Of a stretch of DNA of 64,000 bases, positions 34,848 to 44,191 are shown one piece after another. Source of the DNA: Marinobacter salarius (lineage in GTDB: Bacteria; Pseudomonadota; Gammaproteobacteria; Pseudomonadales; Oleiphilaceae); NCBI RefSeq assembly GCF_032922745.1, contig NZ_CP136693.1, positions 1,674,001-1,738,000 of the forward strand, in the 5' to 3' direction. Below the pieces are notes generated by a model. That model was not told the DNA's origin. It saw only the letters and a program-made list of their open reading frames with translations, and did no database searches. The translations under genes and the position numbers were made by a program. Numbering within the stretch: the stretch's first letter is position 1; every line of letters starts with the position of its first letter.

Positions 34848-35927
34848 ATGAGCATCGCCCGGCGTTCCGCCATTGTTTCCCTCTTGGCCGCTGCAAGCTT
34901 CCTTGTCAGCGCCTGTAAATCCAGTGAACCGGCGCCTGAACAGGGCGCTGACCCGGTGACGGTGCGTGCTGCCGAGGTGACGGGCGGCCAGACTGAGGGC
35001 GTGTCGCTACGTTTCTCCGGTATCGTTCGGGCGGCCCAACGGGCAACGCTGACGTTCCAGGTGAGTGGCACCCTTCGAGAGCGCGCGGTTGAACTGGGGC
35101 AGACCGTCAAGACCGGTGACCTGCTGGCGCGGGTATATAATCCTGCACTGGAACCGGCGCGGGATTCCGCAGCCGCCAGGCTGGACGAACTCAGAACCCA
35201 ATATGATCAGGCCAAACGGGAATGGGAGCGTTCCCGCCAACTGCACGAGCGCGGGGTGGTGTCGGAGCAGGGGCTTGAGCAACTGGCCTCCCGGCGGGAC
35301 AGCCTGAAAGCCAGTATGGCAACGGCCGAAGCATCTCTTGCCGAGGCCACACGCTTACTGCGAGAGAGTGAGCTGAGGGCGCCGTTCGACGGCCGGGTTG
35401 AAGCCTTGCTGGTGGAGCGGGATGAGTTTGTGGCCTCCGGCCAGCCGGTGATGCGTCTGTCGTCCCCGGAGGGACGCGAAGTGGAAGTGCGGGTACCGGC
35501 GTACATGCTCAACCATGTGTCGCTGTCGCAACTGCTGCCGGTCTGGTCGGTGCAGGATCGCAACCGTGCGCCAGTCACCGGCTCCATTGTGGAAATTGCC
35601 CAGCCCGGAGGTGTTCGCGGCGAGCTCCATCCGGTATTGGTCAGCCTGCCGGCAGATACCCTCGAACCCGGGGAGCCGGTGGAAGTGGGTATTACGCCCC
35701 GTGAAACCGTGGCCACGACGGTGCCGTTGTTGTCGGTGATGAAATCCAACGGAGGCGCCAGCGTGTTCCGCATTTCCGATGGCGTTGCCCGCCGTGTGCC
35801 GGTGACGGTGCAGCGGATTATCGGTGAGCGTGTAGTGGTGGATGCCTCCGATCTTAGCGCTGGTGATCAGGTGGTCTTTGCCGGCATGACCCGTATTTCC
35901 GACGGTGATTCCGTGGAGGTGCGCTGA
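34848..35927 (+). CDS. RND periplasmic adaptor lipoprotein
   Basis: The 359-residue membrane fusion protein has a lipoprotein signal (LLAAASFLVSAC, Cys about residue 23), as in AcrA and MexA. The HlyD core follows: FSGIVRAAQRATLTFQVSGTL, a helical hairpin at about 95-170, and LRAPFDGRVEALLVERDE. I start at 34848, where GAGAGGA has good spacing and the lipobox follows; the frame is open back to 34755. Its stop overlaps the pump start (TGATG). No outer-membrane duct is in this operon, so it must borrow a TolC-like protein. Confidence 0.88.
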   Translation: MSIARRSAIVSLLAAASFLVSACKSSEPAPEQGADPVTVRAAEVTGGQTEGVSLRFSGIVRAAQRATLTFQVSGTLRERAVELGQTVKTGDLLARVYNPALEPARDSAAARLDELRTQYDQAKREWERSRQLHERGVVSEQGLEQLASRRDSLKASMATAEASLAEATRLLRESELRAPFDGRVEALLVERDEFVASGQPVMRLSSPEGREVEVRVPAYMLNHVSLSQLLPVWSVQDRNRAPVTGSIVEIAQPGGVRGELHPVLVSLPADTLEPGEPVEVGITPRETVATTVPLLSVMKSNGGASVFRISDGVARRVPVTVQRIIGERVVVDASDLSAGDQVVFAGMTRISDGDSVEVR

Positions 35928-38900
35928 TGTCACTGCGCCTGCTGAACTTTCAACGCTTGCTGGGCATGGTGGTGACCATGCTGTGCCTCCTGGGGATTGC
36001 GGCCTACAGCACCATGCCGCGCCAGGAAGATCCTTCATTTCCCTATCGCGCCGGTCTGATTAGCATCAACTACCCAGGCGCCAGCGCCGAAGCCGTTGAG
36101 CGGTTGGTACTGCAGCCATTGTCGGACGAGTTGCGCCAGGTGGAGGAGGTTGATTACACCCAGGCCACTGCCCGCACCGGTGTGGCGATTTTCAACGTGC
36201 GCCTGAACGACACCATCTACGATACCGATTCCGCCTGGGACCGTGTCCGCCAGGCCATGGACCGGGCGCGCCTGGATTTCCCGGATGACGTTGGCCAGAT
36301 GGTTCTGGACGACCGCCTGATTGATATTCCTGCCATTATTCTTGCGGTCAGCGGTTCTGGTTCGGTTACCGAACTGAGCGACGTGGCGGAGCGCCTGAAA
36401 CAGAATCTGGCGGACATTTCCGGCGTGTCCCGTATTGAACTGGAGGGTGACGCGGACGAACAGATCACCCTGGCGCTGGACGACGCAGCCATGTACCGGC
36501 TGGGCATTTCCCCCGCACGCGTGCTGGACACGTTGGCGCGCCGCAACCAGACCACGCCGGGCGGTTTTGTTATCGCCGACGGTCGTCGTCTGTCGGTGTT
36601 GCCAAACAGCGAATTCACCAGTGTGGATGCCATTCGCGCGACGCCCATTGAACTGCCGGACGGCTCCCAGGTGCCCCTCGCCGCGGCTGCTGAAGTCTGG
36701 CGTGGCCCAGCGGAGCCCCGGCAACCGGAAGCCTGGTACGACGGTGAACGGGTAGTGCTGGTTTCCATGATCATGGAGGAGGGCAGTACCGACGCCATTC
36801 GGTTTGGCGAACGTGTGCGGGAACGGCTATCGACGATCCGTGACGAGTTCGCTCCCTATGAAATCCGCGAGATGTTCTTCCAGCCCGATAAGGTGGAAGA
36901 GCGGCTCGACAACCTGGCCTGGAGCCTGGTGATGTCCGTTATCATCATTGTGGCCGTGGTGTTCACCGGTATGGGCATCCGCATGGGGCTGCTGGTGGCG
37001 TCGATCCTGCCGATGGTGGCGTTGATCAGTATCGGCCTTTATGACTTGGGGGGTGGTGTACTGCACCAGATTGCTGTCATCGGCATGGTGATTTCCCTCG
37101 GTATCCTGATCGACAACGCCATTGTGATTGTCGAGAGCATTCAGGGGTACCTGGATGACGGCATGCGACGGCTGGACGCCCTGAAACAATCTGTGAAGGA
37201 GCTGGCGGGACCGCTGGGAGCCTCCACGGGCACTACCATCGCGGCGTTCATGCCGTTGTTGCTGTCCAAGGGTGGCACGGCGGATTTCACCCGTGGTGTG
37301 CCAGTGATGATCATGCTCACCCTCTCCGTCAGTTATCTGCTGGCGGTGTCCGCCGTACCGCTGCTGGCGGCCCGCTTCCTGAAACCCCGCAAGACAGACG
37401 CGCGGGAAGACAAGCTGGTTGGGCTTTCCCGTTTTCTCGGCGCCCTGGTGGCCAGGCGTCCGGGCACCTTGATCCTTGCGGGTACGGCACTGGTGGTGTT
37501 CAGCCTGTCACTCACGCCGTTCATGAAACAGCAGTTTTTCCCCAACGCGGATCGTCCCCAGGTGGTGGTTGAGCTTTACATGCCCGAAGGCACGGATCAG
37601 GAGCGCACGTCCAGTGTGGCGGCCGACCTTGAGCGTGCGATCCGCTCCCGACCAGAGGCCCTGGAGGTGCATCGGTTTGTTGGCTTTACCGGCCCCAGCT
37701 TCTATTACAATCTGCAGCGTGAGCCCCAGGCGCCGAACCGCGGGCGAATCGTGGTATCAACGCCCACCCTGGAAGACACCACCGGCCTGGTGCAGTGGAT
37801 TCGTGACTACGCCGGGCATGAAATGCCGGAGTTGCAGTTAACAGCGGGAATACTGGGGCAGGGGCCGCCACGGGCAGCGCCGGTGGAAGTGCGGGTCTAT
37901 CACGCCAACGACGACACCCGCGCCCGTGCCGTGGAACAGGTGTTCTCGGCGTTACGCAGCGTTAAGGGCACGGTGGATGTGCGCCACAACCTGGATATCG
38001 GCGTACCGAGCATTGCCATCAATGTGGACGATGCCAGCGCGGCCCGATACGGCCTGAACCGTGCCGATGTTGCCCAAAGCCTCTACGGTCAGAGCTTTGG
38101 TGTGGTGGCTGAACAGTATCGCCAGGAAGAAGATCCGATTCCCCTGGTGTTGCGCTCCCGGGAAGGCACCAGCCTGTCATTGCCACGGTTGTTGTCGGTG
38201 AATATCTACAACGATCGGGGCGACGCAGTGCCTCTCTCCGCTATTGCCTCGGTGGAAACGTCCTGGCAATCGGCGGCCCTGTTCCAGCGCAATGGCACCC
38301 GGATGAATACGGTCTGGTCCAATCTGATGGCAGATTACAGCTTCAGTCAGGCTCTGGAAGGGCTGGAAGCAGGGCTCGCAGAAAACCCCTTGCCCCCGGG
38401 TACCCGGCTGGACATGGGCGGTGACGCCGAGGGCTCCGGCGATGCCAACAACGCCTTGCTGACCACGGCGCCCATTGGTGTGTTGCTGTTGCTGTTCTTC
38501 CTGTTGATACAGTTCAATTCCTTCCGGCGTGTAGGCATCATCCTGCTGACAGTGCCACTGGCCACCGTGGGTATCTTCCCGGGGTTGGTATTCTCCGGCT
38601 CACCGTTCGGCTTTCAGTCGCTGCTGGGCGTCATCGCCCTGGTGGGGATTGTGGTGAACAATGCCATCGTGTTGCTGGATGTGATGGATCGGCAGTTGGA
38701 GAAGGGGGATGACATCCGTGATGCCGTCCGTAAGGCGGTGGAGCAGCGCACCCGGCCCATCCTGCTGACCACTGCGACCACCGTTGCAGGTTTGTTGCCG
38801 TTGGCGTTCTCCAGTTCCACACTGTGGCCGCCGATGGCCTGGGCCATTATCTCCGGCCTGCTGGCCTCCACGGTACTCACGTTGCTGGTGGTACCGGCGG

Positions 38901-38956
38901 TCTGTACCCGGGTGATCAGTTGTAAGGTGGCGGAGCCAGAGAACGCGCCGGCCTAG
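35927..38956 (+). CDS. HAE-type RND efflux pump
   Basis: The 1009-residue pump begins LLNFQRLLGMVVTMLCLLGIAAYSTMPRQEDPSFPYR, matching the AcrB/MdtC-like "other RND" group. TM4 reads SLGILIDNAIVIVES, with one Asp of the proton relay and an Asn where the heavy-metal pumps have Gly, so it is an organic-solute rather than a metal exporter. Its ATG overlaps the adaptor stop. Its TAG stop overlaps the stop of the convergent astE gene inside a shared CTAG. Likely exports drugs, solvents or metabolites under the control of the TetR protein at 34018. Confidence 0.9.
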   Translation: MSLRLLNFQRLLGMVVTMLCLLGIAAYSTMPRQEDPSFPYRAGLISINYPGASAEAVERLVLQPLSDELRQVEEVDYTQATARTGVAIFNVRLNDTIYDTDSAWDRVRQAMDRARLDFPDDVGQMVLDDRLIDIPAIILAVSGSGSVTELSDVAERLKQNLADISGVSRIELEGDADEQITLALDDAAMYRLGISPARVLDTLARRNQTTPGGFVIADGRRLSVLPNSEFTSVDAIRATPIELPDGSQVPLAAAAEVWRGPAEPRQPEAWYDGERVVLVSMIMEEGSTDAIRFGERVRERLSTIRDEFAPYEIREMFFQPDKVEERLDNLAWSLVMSVIIIVAVVFTGMGIRMGLLVASILPMVALISIGLYDLGGGVLHQIAVIGMVISLGILIDNAIVIVESIQGYLDDGMRRLDALKQSVKELAGPLGASTGTTIAAFMPLLLSKGGTADFTRGVPVMIMLTLSVSYLLAVSAVPLLAARFLKPRKTDAREDKLVGLSRFLGALVARRPGTLILAGTALVVFSLSLTPFMKQQFFPNADRPQVVVELYMPEGTDQERTSSVAADLERAIRSRPEALEVHRFVGFTGPSFYYNLQREPQAPNRGRIVVSTPTLEDTTGLVQWIRDYAGHEMPELQLTAGILGQGPPRAAPVEVRVYHANDDTRARAVEQVFSALRSVKGTVDVRHNLDIGVPSIAINVDDASAARYGLNRADVAQSLYGQSFGVVAEQYRQEEDPIPLVLRSREGTSLSLPRLLSVNIYNDRGDAVPLSAIASVETSWQSAALFQRNGTRMNTVWSNLMADYSFSQALEGLEAGLAENPLPPGTRLDMGGDAEGSGDANNALLTTAPIGVLLLLFFLLIQFNSFRRVGIILLTVPLATVGIFPGLVFSGSPFGFQSLLGVIALVGIVVNNAIVLLDVMDRQLEKGDDIRDAVRKAVEQRTRPILLTTATTVAGLLPLAFSSSTLWPPMAWAIISGLLASTVLTLLVVPAVCTRVISCKVAEPENAPA

Positions 38957-39975
38957 CCGCGAGTGGGTCTGATCATCAGACCCACCCTCTGGCCCACGGG
39001 CACGTCGCGATTGGGGAAGACAATGCCTTCGGGGGCGTCGCCTACTTTGTAGCAGGTGTCATCGTCTTCCCATATCACCGTGCCCGGGTCGTACATGGTG
39101 AAGTTGGCGACGTCGTCCGGCACGTGGAATTGGAAGCTGTCGCCGGTGTTCAGGATTTCGTGCACCACTTCAAACACCGTTATGGGTGCTGAAGCCTTGT
39201 CTCTCTTCGGCGGTGCCTCGCCTTTCAGTCGACGCCGCAGGGCATTGGCAATTCCGCTGAACCGGCTGAGGTCGTTCTGGCCGAAAGGCCTTACTTTTCC
39301 GAGCTCCACGGTGAAGCTTTCCGCTCCGAGTTCGGACGAGGAGAACGAGGCAAAGGTGGTGCCTTCACGGTGCTGCAAGAGCAGGGTGTCCACCTCCGCT
39401 TCCAACAGGAAATCAACCTGCCTTTCGGGAACATCTCGTCCTTCCACAAACGGATAGAGTGCAAACTTCTCTCGCAATGATGGCCGAATAGCCGTGTGCA
39501 GGTCGTAGTGAGACACATTGGATGAGTGCCTGGCGGCGAAGGCTTTACACGCGTCCTCCAGCAGCCGGGCCCGCTCCGCCTCGGGGAAACCCCGGTATTC
39601 CGGTTTACGGTGGGCGCCGCCGAACAGGCGGTTGAGGTTCACGTCAATAAACCGCTGACCGGCGTCCATCGCTGGCGGATTGCCGAGGATCAACAGGGCC
39701 GGGCAGGCCAGTTGCCATTGGCCGTCGATCAGCTCATTGAGTAGATGGTTCAAAACCTCAATGGGTGCGGTTTCATTACCGTGGATGCCGGCGGAAACAA
39801 TCAGCGACTCATGGTTGGGGTTGGGGCGACCAGCAGGGGGTTCCAGATAGAGGAGCCCGGACTCCTGAAGCTGCAGCCCCGTGCCGTCGTCCAGAACAAC
39901 AATCTTTTCAGACGCGGCGCGCTCTGCTCGTGCAAGCGTTTGGGAAAGCCAGTCAAGGCCGGGACTAAAAATCAT
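38953..39975 (-). CDS. astE: Succinylglutamate desuccinylase family protein (AstE/AotO)
   Basis: The 340-residue zinc hydrolase belongs to the AstE/aspartoacylase family. Zinc ligands are seen in SAGIHGNETAP (His, Glu) and SHYDLHTAIRPS (His), with a catalytic Glu in SFTVELGKVRPFG. It splits succinylglutamate into succinate and glutamate, the last step of the pathway. In Pseudomonas the aot transporter operon also ends in or contains an astE-like gene (aotO). Here it follows aotM by 39 bp, so it is probably co-transcribed with the transporter and is the only astE candidate in the window. Confidence 0.88.
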   Translation of the reverse strand: MIFSPGLDWLSQTLARAERAASEKIVVLDDGTGLQLQESGLLYLEPPAGRPNPNHESLIVSAGIHGNETAPIEVLNHLLNELIDGQWQLACPALLILGNPPAMDAGQRFIDVNLNRLFGGAHRKPEYRGFPEAERARLLEDACKAFAARHSSNVSHYDLHTAIRPSLREKFALYPFVEGRDVPERQVDFLLEAEVDTLLLQHREGTTFASFSSSELGAESFTVELGKVRPFGQNDLSRFSGIANALRRRLKGEAPPKRDKASAPITVFEVVHEILNTGDSFQFHVPDDVANFTMYDPGTVIWEDDDTCYKVGDAPEGIVFPNRDVPVGQRVGLMIRPTRG

Positions 39976-40014
39976 TCCACCTACGCTCCGGGCTGAATGG
40001 TACCTTTTGGTCGG

Positions 40015-40737
40015 TCAGCCGCTAACCGGCCGTTGATGCTGCAACAGATAGTTTTCCAGCTTGCGGAAAGCAAACACCAGCATGAACGTTAGAATCATGT
40101 ACAGCAGCGCCACAAAGATAAACGCGTCAAAGGGAGCGTAGAACCGGGAATAGATATTCCGCGCCGCGCCGGTCAGATCCACCAGCGTTACCACGCTGGC
40201 AATGGCACTGGCGTGAAGCATGAAAATGACTTCGTTGGAATACGCCTGCACACCCCGCCTGGCCGCACTTGGCAGGATTATCCGGCGCATCCGCAGTTCC
40301 CAGCTCATGCCATAGGCCTTTGCCGCTTCAATTTCACCGCTGGGCGTGGCCACAATGGCGCCACGGATGATCTCCGTGGTGTAGGCGGCGGTATTCAGCG
40401 TGAAGGCCAGCAGCGCCGGGTAAAAGGCTTCGCGAAAGATATCCCACCAGAACGTTTGCTGGATACCTTCGATCTGGGCCAGACCGTAGTAAATGATGTA
40501 CAGCTGGATCAACAGCGGTGTGCCCCGGAAAATATAGGTATAGAACCAGACAGGGCCGTTGATCAGCGGGTTCTTTGAGGTGCGCATGATCGCCAGGGGA
40601 ACGGCAAGTACCAGGCCCAGGATCAGCGACAGAAAGACCAATTGAACCGTCGTTACCAGTCCGCGCCAATATTCCATAATCGTGGGAGCGGTAAAGATCT
40701 CGTTCTGGTTCAGCAGTTCAGCAAGGAATTCAGGCAT
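40015..40737 (-). CDS. aotM: Arginine/ornithine ABC transporter permease
   Basis: The 240-residue polar amino acid permease (HisM/AotM type) has about five TM helices. The cytoplasmic EAA loop reads EAAKAYGMSWELRMRRIILP, which docks on the ATPase. TYIFRGTPLLIQLYIIYYG is the family signature. It starts 3 bp after the aotQ stop. With AotQ it forms the membrane channel of the importer. Confidence 0.9.
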   Translation of the reverse strand: MPEFLAELLNQNEIFTAPTIMEYWRGLVTTVQLVFLSLILGLVLAVPLAIMRTSKNPLINGPVWFYTYIFRGTPLLIQLYIIYYGLAQIEGIQQTFWWDIFREAFYPALLAFTLNTAAYTTEIIRGAIVATPSGEIEAAKAYGMSWELRMRRIILPSAARRGVQAYSNEVIFMLHASAIASVVTLVDLTGAARNIYSRFYAPFDAFIFVALLYMILTFMLVFAFRKLENYLLQHQRPVSG

Positions 40738-40740
40738 GGT

Positions 40741-41445
40741 TCAGCTCCCCTGTACCACGCCAATATTGGCGCGCTTGTTGAGCCACTTGATAAACAGCTC
40801 GGACCCGGCTGTGAGGCTGAGGTAGACAAACGCCACCGGAATAAAGAAGTGGAACGGCATGCGTTCAGCCTTGGCCGCTTCCTCCGCAACCCGCACCATA
40901 TCGGTCAGGCCAATGATGGACACCAGTGCGGTGGTTTTCAGCAGTACCTGCCAGTTATTGCCAATGCCGGGCAGGGCATGGCGCAGCATTTGCGGAAATA
41001 TGATTCGATGGAATGTGCGCCATCGGCTGAAGCCATAAGCGCGGGCCGCTTCAATCTGGCCGCTTTCCACCGCCAGGAAGGCTCCCCGGAAGGTTTCTGC
41101 CATGTAGGCGCCAAAAATCAGGCCAATGGTAAGGACGCCGGCGATAAATGGATCAAACTGGAAAAAGAAATCCACGCCGTAGGCGTTGTACAAATAATCA
41201 GACAGGTTGTTAACGGCCACCTGCCCGCCGTAATAAAACAGAAGCATCATGACCAGATCCGGTACGCCACGGATCAGGGTGGTATAAGTGGTGGCTATTC
41301 CTATGGCCACACGGCTTTTGGACAGTTTGGCGGAGGCGCCAATCAGCCCGAGAGCCACAGAGAGGGCCAGGGAAAGGAGGGCCAGTTCAATGGTGACCAC
41401 CGCCCCATCCAACAGGGCCGGGCCGTAGCCTTTCAAGTCGATCAT
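40741..41445 (-). CDS. aotQ: Arginine/ornithine ABC transporter permease
   Basis: The 234-residue permease (HisQ/AotQ type) begins MIDLKGYGPALLDGA. It has the EAARAYGFSRWRTFHRIIFP loop and a DLVMMLLFYYGGQ segment. I start at the ATG at 41445; the frame is open to 41553 but that extension overlaps the binding-protein gene. A strong hairpin lies between this gene and aotJ upstream. Confidence 0.9.
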   Translation of the reverse strand: MIDLKGYGPALLDGAVVTIELALLSLALSVALGLIGASAKLSKSRVAIGIATTYTTLIRGVPDLVMMLLFYYGGQVAVNNLSDYLYNAYGVDFFFQFDPFIAGVLTIGLIFGAYMAETFRGAFLAVESGQIEAARAYGFSRWRTFHRIIFPQMLRHALPGIGNNWQVLLKTTALVSIIGLTDMVRVAEEAAKAERMPFHFFIPVAFVYLSLTAGSELFIKWLNKRANIGVVQGS

Positions 41446-41463
41446 GGAAGCATCCGGTAAGCA

Positions 41464-41488
41464 GGGGGCAGCCAAAACCGCTGCCCCC
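41464..41488 (-). terminator. Intercistronic hairpin between aotJ and aotQ
   Basis: GGGGGCAGC (41464-41472) and GCTGCCCCC (41480-41488) form a perfect 9-bp, GC-rich stem with a 7-base loop. It lies 9 bp beyond the aotJ stop, without a T run. This placement suggests an mRNA-stabilising or attenuating structure that raises binding-protein output over the permeases. Confidence 0.6.
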
Positions 41489-41497
41489 GGGCCAGTT

Positions 41498-42250
41498 TTA
41501 CATCTTGACGTCGTATGCGAAGTACTTTTCCATGATGGTGTCGTAGGTACCATCTTCCTTCAAGGTGGCGAGGGCTGCGTTCACTTCCTGCGCCAGTTCC
41601 TCGTCACGCTTGCGCATGGCAACGCCCACGCCCTGGCCGAGCTTGACCGCTTCACCCACTTCCTTGAAGCCATCCTTGCTCAGGACGGTCTGCTCACCCA
41701 CCGGGTAGTCCACAAAGACCACGTCCAGGCGCTGGCCTTCCAGGTCAAGGACCATATCGTCAGCGGTGGTGTAGCGCTTGATGGTTACAACGCCGCCCAT
41801 TTCCTCGGTTACGAAGGTGTCCATGGTGGTGCCGCGCTGTACGCCAACGGTCATTCCTTCCATGGCGGCCATGTCAGTGACGTCGGTGTTGAAGCTCTCG
41901 GGGCCGAACCAGCCACCCGGAGTGTTGTAGTACGGCTCGGAGAACAGCACACGCTCAGCACGCTCGGGCGTAATGGACATGGAGGACATGATCAGGTCGA
42001 ACTTGCGCGCCAGCAGGCCCGGAATCATACCGTCCCATGCCTGGATGACGAATTCGCAGTTGGCGTTCATCTCTTCACACATGGCTTCGGCCAGTTCCAC
42101 TTCAAAACCGGTCAGCTCGCCGTTTTCATCCTTGTATTCAAACGGCTCATAGGGCAAGTCGAAGGCGATGCGAAGGTTACGTTCCTGGGCGTGGGCGACA
42201 CCGGCCATCATGGCCAGGGCGACGCTTGCCGCAACAATCAGTTTTCTCAT
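41498..42250 (-). CDS. aotJ: Arginine/ornithine-binding periplasmic protein
   Basis: The 250-residue solute-binding protein (family 3) has a signal peptide MRKLIVAASVALAMMAGVAHA. The body has LRIAFDLPYEPFEY, the GFEVELAEAMCEEM motif of lysine/arginine/ornithine binders, and VGVQRGTTMDTFV. Two Cys (in EEMNANCEF and AMCEEM) match the disulfide pair of arginine-binding proteins. GGAG precedes the ATG. It captures arginine or ornithine for the AotQMP transporter. Confidence 0.9.
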   Translation of the reverse strand: MRKLIVAASVALAMMAGVAHAQERNLRIAFDLPYEPFEYKDENGELTGFEVELAEAMCEEMNANCEFVIQAWDGMIPGLLARKFDLIMSSMSITPERAERVLFSEPYYNTPGGWFGPESFNTDVTDMAAMEGMTVGVQRGTTMDTFVTEEMGGVVTIKRYTTADDMVLDLEGQRLDVVFVDYPVGEQTVLSKDGFKEVGEAVKLGQGVGVAMRKRDEELAQEVNAALATLKEDGTYDTIMEKYFAYDVKM

Positions 42251-42385
42251 GAGTCACTTCTCCAGTAGTCAGCCTTGTGGGCTTTATTATCGGCAGTGGT
42301 CTGCCTTATTTTGCTGGTTTTGGTGTTTTCTTACGGAGCGGATCTGCCCCGGCAAGGAAACCTGGTTTCAAGATAGCACTGCACA

Positions 42386-43156
42386 TCAGAAGTTGGGAGC
42401 CAGAAACTGCTTCATTCGTTCCGACTCCGGATTGTCGAAGACCTTGTCTGGTGTGCCTTGTTCCTCGATCACGCCCTGATGCAAGAACAGGACCTGGGAC
42501 GATACATCCCGTGCAAAAGACATTTCGTGGGTGACCACGATCATGGTTCTGCCTTCTTCCGCGAGGTTTTGCATGACCTTCAAAACTTCGCCAACAAGCT
42601 CGGGGTCGAGTGCGGAGGTGGGTTCGTCGAACAGCATCACTTCCGGCTCCATGGCCAGTGCGCGGGCAATGGCCGCCCGCTGCTGCTGCCCACCCGACAT
42701 CTGGGCCGGGTAGTAGTCCTTGCGCTCGTAGATGCCGACCTTGTCGAGATAGGCTTCGGCCCGTTCGATGGCTTCTTTCTTGGGTACCTTGAGCACGTGG
42801 ATAGGAGCTTCAACGATGTTTTCCAGAACGGTCATGTGGGACCAGAGATTGAAGCTTTGAAAGACCATGGAAAGTCGGGCGCGAATCAGTTCAACCTGCT
42901 TGTTATCCGCCGGAATTCGCTCGCCTTTACGATTGGTGGTGAACCGAATCGGGTCGCCGTGCACAATAATGTCGCCGGAGGTGGGTGTTTCGAGCATGTT
43001 GATGCAGCGCAGAAACGTACTTTTACCGGAGCCGGAGCTGCCGATCAGGGAGACGACGTCGCCCTTCTTTGTTTCCAGTGAAATGCCCTTGAGGACTTCC
43101 AGTTGATCAAAGGTCTTGTGGATGTCCTTGCAGATCAGAGGCGCTGAATCCGCCAT
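42386..43156 (-). CDS. aotP: Arginine/ornithine ABC transporter ATPase
   Basis: The 256-residue ATPase is of the polar amino acid type (HisP/GlnQ-like): Walker A SLIGSSGSGKST, signature MSGGQQQRAAIARAL, Walker B EVMLFDEPTSALD and the switch His in IVVTHEMSF. It powers uptake through AotQM. It is the first gene of the minus-strand run, ahead of aotJ, which is the reverse of the Pseudomonas order where aotP is late. The 135-bp gap to aotJ could hold a second promoter. No argR lies next to it. Confidence 0.92.
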   Translation of the reverse strand: MADSAPLICKDIHKTFDQLEVLKGISLETKKGDVVSLIGSSGSGKSTFLRCINMLETPTSGDIIVHGDPIRFTTNRKGERIPADNKQVELIRARLSMVFQSFNLWSHMTVLENIVEAPIHVLKVPKKEAIERAEAYLDKVGIYERKDYYPAQMSGGQQQRAAIARALAMEPEVMLFDEPTSALDPELVGEVLKVMQNLAEEGRTMIVVTHEMSFARDVSSQVLFLHQGVIEEQGTPDKVFDNPESERMKQFLAPNF

Positions 43157-43309
43157 AGGTGACTCCCGAGGCTATATAACAAAGGCGCAAGTTTTACGGG
43201 CTGTGGGCGTGCAAATCAATCCCCCTTGAGAGGGGTTTTACGGTCTTTCACCACACATTCCGCGTGTTAATTGTGGATTATTGAACGTTTGACGCAAGCT
43301 TTTTGCCGT

Positions 43310-44068
43310 TTATGCCCTTTGCGATGGTTTTTCCGGTGTTGCCGATGCTGGCAGGGAAACCCGGATAATGGCGGTTCCCTGTTGCTCAATTGTGCGCATG
43401 GCGTCACTGACAAAGCGCACATGAGCCATGGCGATGCGTTTTGCCGCTTCGGGCTTTCCCGCCATCACTGCCTGATAGATCCGTTTGTGCTGGCGGGAGA
43501 TTTTGTTGCGCATTTCCTCCCGGGGATTCAGGTTGGCTACGGAGGCCTCCACGGTCAATAGCATAAGGTTCTTCAGCCCGTTCAGCACGTGCACCAGAAC
43601 TGGGTTGTGGGAGGCTTCAACAATGGCCTGGTGGAAACTGTGGTCTGGCCTGGCGTTGGTGAGCGGGTCGGTCTGTTCGAGAGCGGAATAGGCCTTGGTG
43701 ATGCGATGGAGGTCCAGCGCAGTGGCCCGCTGTGCGGCCAGGTAGGCGGCCTGGCCTTCCAGTTGCTCCCGTACCTCGAGCAGGTCATACAGAGTGCGCG
43801 GGTGGCCGGTAAACATCTGCAATAACGGGCTGTCCTCGCCGTCTTCCTCGCTGCCGGGCACGATGCGGGCTACAAAGGAACCCTTGCCATGCCGGGTTTC
43901 AATCACGCCCCGCCCCTGCAGTTCGTGTAGGGCTTCGCGGATGATGGCACGGGACACGCCAAGACGGGTGGCCAGTTGCCGTTCCGAGGGCATTTTCTGT
44001 TCCGGCGCCAGCCCGCCGTCGAGAATGAGCCGTTCGAGTCGATAGGAGATTTCCTGAGCGATTGCCAT
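43310..44068 (-). CDS. glcC: FadR-family regulator of glycolate genes (GlcC-like)
   Basis: The 252-residue GntR/FadR-family protein has a winged helix at the N-terminus (MPSERQLATRLGVSRAIIREALHELQGRGVIETRHGKGSFVA). A C-terminal FCD ligand domain carries the metal-binding pattern with Asp and His residues (RPDHSFHQAIVEASHNPVLVH). I start at 44068, where AGGAAA is correctly spaced; the frame opens at 44089. It is divergent from the TRAP-glcGDEF operon and its probable operators lie between them. GlcC regulators respond to glycolate; the ligand here is inferred from context. Confidence 0.85.
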   Translation of the reverse strand: MAIAQEISYRLERLILDGGLAPEQKMPSERQLATRLGVSRAIIREALHELQGRGVIETRHGKGSFVARIVPGSEEDGEDSPLLQMFTGHPRTLYDLLEVREQLEGQAAYLAAQRATALDLHRITKAYSALEQTDPLTNARPDHSFHQAIVEASHNPVLVHVLNGLKNLMLLTVEASVANLNPREEMRNKISRQHKRIYQAVMAGKPEAAKRIAMAHVRFVSDAMRTIEQQGTAIIRVSLPASATPEKPSQRA

Positions 44069-44087
44069 GATGTTTCCTGCTGGGGCC

Positions 44088-44102
44088 ACTGGTCGGACCA
44101 GT
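44088..44102. promoter_or_regulatory. GlcC-type operator 1
   Basis: ACTGGTCGGACCAGT is a palindrome of the TGGTC-N-GACCA type that FadR-subfamily regulators bind. It starts 20 bp upstream of the glcC start codon, where it could autoregulate glcC. Confidence 0.75.
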
Positions 44103-44191
44103 TGTTTTTATCGTGTCTTGATTTAAAGAATCCCTTTCGGGACCAGTAAATATGGCTCATTACGGCGTTTTCGTCTATCCGGCATTTACAA

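Noticed and set aside
43222..43239. CCCCT-TGAG-AGGGG hairpin followed by TTTT
   Set aside because: Its T run suits plus-strand transcription, but no plus-strand gene ends there, so I did not call a terminator.
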